This document shows, in pieces, positions 7,872-10,504 of a stretch of 10,504 nucleotides of DNA. Position 1 is the stretch's first letter, and every line of letters starts with the position of its first letter. The stretch covers positions 1-10,504 of the forward strand of contig JNET01031925.1 of NCBI GenBank assembly GCA_000697455.1. Direction: 5' to 3'. This DNA comes from Basidiobolus heterosporus B8920 (taxonomy: Eukaryota > Basidiobolomycota > Basidiobolomycetes > Basidiobolales > Basidiobolaceae). Both the position numbers and the translations under genes were made by a program. The notes under the pieces were generated by a model. The model did no database searches. It had not been told where the DNA came from and saw nothing but the letters and a program-made list of their open reading frames with translations.

Positions 7872-8187
7872 TCTATTATACATTCCTTCTTGTCGGCTTT
7901 TTGTTAGCTTAATCTCATCAAGGCTTGATGCTACTATTATAAATGAGTATTTTCAAGGATTATCGGTCTCAAGTAGCGGATACAATTCGATGACAGATTT
8001 AACTATAATCAAACTATAATCGATTAATTAAATGATAACTTTTATGAATTGCTCGGTATCTTGACCAAATATCTAAGCAAAATATATTTCATCATTCTAT
8101 ATGTGGTTTCTTTAGAGCTCACAAGTCTTTTGAAATAATAATTAATTGAAAAAAGCTCAGCAAAAGGGCTATGCTAATATGGAATTC
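7872..8187 (+). other. 3' flank of the P450-reductase gene
   Basis: The stop codon TAA at 7869-7871 is followed by AT-rich sequence that still has ordinary CpG until about 8187. It should hold the 3' untranslated region. A perfect 9-bp word, ACTATAATC, occurs twice at 8002-8021, and A/T-rich runs near 8075-8150 could serve 3'-end formation. No canonical AATAAA was found directly downstream, so the cleavage site cannot be placed. The 66-codon frame across 7819-8019 overlaps the gene end and is not credible. Confidence 0.45.
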
Positions 8188-8896
8188 GGAGGAGTAGGAG
8201 TAGGATAACAATCACAAGCAAGTGAAAATCTTTATAAGCCAAAATTACCAAGGCCTCTATTGTCAGTATTGCTTTTAATAATGGATTAAAGACTACAAGC
8301 ACTTAATAAGTAAGTAAGATTGAATGTCTAGCTTATAGGCACCAGATAGAAGATTGGCCAAGAAGGAGGCATCCATAATTGATGTAAGGGTATTTCTCAA
8401 ACCAAACAATAGCATGATATAATGGTGTAGCACTAAGTAAATAATGCATATTTCACTTGAGATGATCTAGAAACAAGCTATGAGAAATACTGAATAGGGT
8501 TAGAGCAACAAATGCCATCAGGGAGGTCAAATTTCCATTTGTGAAAGTAATCAATCTTGTTGACTTCAAATATAGAAGCTAGTGAAAAGGCATAAAGCCT
8601 CTGAATTGAATAATATAAGTTATATGCTTCTTACATGAGATTAAATATCAATCTAACACTAGTCTTTTGGGATGAAAAGAAAATTCAGGGACTTAGGAGC
8701 AGCAGTCAACTGAGTTTATAAAAGGTAAGAAATCTAACAAATAAATTGTTACTAAATAAGCCAGCTAGGAGGTACAAAACCTCCAAAGTAAATAGTCTAA
8801 CTTGTAATCTGTTTACCATCTGATACTACAATTGAATGTCTTATGTCTGTTGTATAAGAAAATAACATGCAGATATTTAAGAGATTATTTATGAGC
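8188..8896. other. CpG-free gene-free stretch, probably decayed transposon
   Basis: After the CpG near 8187 no further CpG was found. On the - strand short open pieces look as if they were once coding (for example around 8340-8560), but stops and frame changes are many and no domain was recognised. From its position next to the LINE remains on the same strand it may be further 3' LINE sequence; this is a guess. Confidence 0.4.
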
Positions 8897-9903
8897 TTAA
8901 AGCAAGGACCTAAACATCAGATTCAATGATGAATGGTGGATAACAAAAGGCAAAAGTGGGATATTAACTACATGCACAGTAGAATGGATGTGTGGTCTGG
9001 CTTGAAGAAGGAAGGGTGTGCATTGCCTTAAGTAATTCTACCAGAGATTAGTCTGATTATTCTTGTCAGCTTCCTCAGGTTTCTTAGCAGCATTGACAAA
9101 TGAAACAAATATTCTCACTGACTCCAAGCAAAATAATCTGTTCCAACATGATTTGGGATTATCACTTTGGGAATTTACCCATAGATGAGCTAGTGATCTC
9201 CAAGACCTTTGAAGCCTGAGATCTAATCTTGTCCTTAGGTTGAGGAACCAATTAGAATATGGTAAAAAGCCAAAAGCACACAGCATTGCATGAGGGTATG
9301 TATAAGTGAGTAGATTTGGATGCAGAGTGTAGGTACACAAACCAGTAAGCTTGCTCAACTTAGTGTAATCCCCAGTAGTCAGATCCAAGAATGGTAGACC
9401 AAATTCTAATACAGGAAAGCCAAATTGCTGTTGTAGTAGCTGACAGTTTCTGAGTGAGGTTGGTGGAGGAGTTACAGACACTAGCTTATGAAGTGGTTAT
9501 ATAGCCAAGATGATTCTCTTCTTCAGATAAGTAGCAGAGTCAATACCTTCTGTGGTGAATGGAAACCCAAAGTACACAGCAGGAAGCTCTGGATCCAGCA
9601 ATGCAGAGTCAATAGCAATAGAGCAGTGTAAGGCCTTGGTTTTCTTGAAAGAGCTCTTGATAGGATTCTTCTGGATATAGGAGCTGACAGTTTTAATCTT
9701 TCCTGAGGATGGGAGGAATATGCTCTGATATCATGAGTAAGAAAAGTCAGCAGGGAACCTTCAGAGAGAGCAGGGAGCTCATTCATAAAGATGCAAATAG
9801 CAGGGGACCCAGTGCAGAGCCTTGAACAACACCATTGGGTACTTGGTGCACATCAGAAGCCTCAGTTAGGGGGAGAGGGGGGACAATTACCTGCTGGTGA
9901 AAT
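8897..9903 (-). mobile_element. LINE (non-LTR retrotransposon) remnant with reverse transcriptase pieces
   Basis: On the - strand, positions 9843-9793 encode GVVQGSALGPLLF, matching the GVPQGSVLGPLLF signature of LINE reverse transcriptases. Next, in a second frame, FMNELPAL...TFLTHDIRAYSS (9786 downward) matches the INDLP...FADD region, but the catalytic Asp pair reads HD. Then, in another frame around 9690-9500, KKTKALHCSI...LPAVYFGFPF...SATYLKK resembles the palm/thumb part after the active site. A 147-codon frame (9481-9038) follows and continues past a stop to 8897. Frameshifts and stops show that the element is dead. The clade is uncertain (Jockey/CR1-like is possible). No 3' tail or target duplication was located. 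Confidence 0.72.
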
Positions 9904-9985
9904 CTTTATTTCAATCAATTAAAGCAAAGAAGCTAGTTGCTATTAATGCAGCTCTGTAACAGCAATATACAGACTGGAATCATTC
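9904..9985. other. Degraded spacer between LINE pieces
   Basis: AT-rich, CpG-free sequence lies between two LINE-derived segments on the - strand. Weak coding resemblance to the region just before the GVPQGS motif is possible, but no frame is clear. Confidence 0.35.
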
Positions 9986-10156
9986 TTAGTAAGTAAATGG
10001 GCTAAGTACAAGATTTAGTAGGGATGGAGGCATGAGTAATGGAAGTAGAGGCTTATCTACAAGTTGAACCATGTTGTGAAAGAAAGGATTGACATTGAGT
10101 AAGCAAGAGGTGTGAGACTTGAGGTAATCCTCCCAGAGATCTGTTAGATAGGTGGA
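9986..10156 (-). mobile_element. Second copy of a LINE-associated coding segment
   Basis: On the - strand this encodes a peptide beginning STYLTDLWEDYLKSHTS and ending SLLNLVLSPFTY. It aligns along its length with the translation of 9055-8897 (TNLW.NYLRQ ... PLLPF ... SSLNLMF). The two DNA segments are therefore homologous, on the same strand, about 1.09 kb apart. It may be the tail of a second truncated LINE lying head-to-tail with the first. The peptide itself is of unknown function. It stops being visible where the LTR at 10160 begins. Confidence 0.6.
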
Positions 10157-10159
10157 GTA

Positions 10160-10504
10160 TGTTGAAATTCACATAATTTAGCACCTAATTATTCATACTT
10201 GATCTCACCCTTATTATATTTACTTACCAATTTCCTCTCACCCAAAATTCACACTTGGGTTTTACTTAGAATATTTTCACTAACTGAGAAGTACCCAGAA
10301 TACTTGACTTTTTAAAACATGTCCAAATGCCCCCAAACTTTGCACACATGCTCCTGGGACCTTCCTTAACACATTCTACATGCTGCTTTGTTTATTTCTT
10401 GACAAAAGTATCAATGTCAACTTTACATTCAATAAATCAACAAGTGAAAACCACATATTCTTCTAATTCTCCAAATCACTTCCAATAACTCCCAGAATCT
10501 CACA
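10160..10504 (+). mobile_element. LTR (solo or 5' LTR), cut by the window edge
   Basis: The stretch starts TGTTGAAATTC and follows the solo LTR of 1983-2311 in reverse complement to within a few bases of its CAACA end; the window stops at ...CTCACA. It lies immediately beside LINE-derived sequence, so it seems to have inserted into the LINE. Left flank GAGTA (10155-10159) would be the target duplication. Whether an internal retrotransposon region follows cannot be seen. No CpG remains in it, which suggests more deamination than in the 1983-2311 copy. Confidence 0.85.

Noticed and set aside
9038-9481. Independent 147-residue gene on the - strand
   Set aside because: It sits directly downstream of LINE reverse transcriptase motifs, in CpG-free DNA, and its homologous tail continues past its stop, so it is part of the dead LINE.
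1-10504. CRISPR arrays, tRNA or rRNA genes
   Set aside because: No regularly spaced short repeats, cloverleaf-like segments with tRNA A/B boxes, or rRNA-like conserved blocks were noticed on reading both strands.

Overview
The window looks like nuclear DNA from a filamentous or early-diverging fungus with a repeat-rich, AT-rich genome. The evidence is one gene with eight very short GT-AG introns (54 to 68 nt), one of which carries a yeast-type TACTAATAC branch site, and a product of the CYP505 kind: a cytochrome P450 fused to its own reductase, an architecture found mainly in fungi and some bacteria. The species cannot be named from the sequence.

Layout. Positions 1 to about 2615 are old repeats almost without CpG: two copies of a short direct repeat, several copies of one LTR family, and a clean solo LTR at 1983-2311. 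From about 2615 to 8187 the base composition changes: CpG returns and the DNA looks like host sequence. This island holds a poorly understood upstream stretch (2615-3600), a compact promoter (7-bp-arm palindrome, then a TATA box), and one large gene on the + strand, 3721-7871. From about 8190 to the right end no CpG is seen at all. That part holds degraded sequence, the remains of a LINE reverse transcriptase on the - strand, and another copy of the same LTR, cut by the window edge.

The gene. Joining nine exons gives a 1218-residue protein. Its order is an unrecognised N-terminal extension of about 110 residues that looks like a small beta-grasp (ubiquitin-like or doublecortin-like) domain, a complete soluble P450 with all catalytic motifs, a Ser/Thr/Pro-rich linker, an FMN domain, and an FAD/NADPH domain ending in a conserved-type tryptophan. 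Electrons would pass NADPH to FAD to FMN to heme within one chain. The N-terminal extension is the most unusual thing here. All eight introns lie in the P450 half, and the reductase half is one exon.

The other striking signal is the sharp contrast in CpG content between the gene island and its flanks. It suggests that the repeats, but not the gene, have long been targets of cytosine methylation with deamination, or of a CpG-directed RIP-like process.
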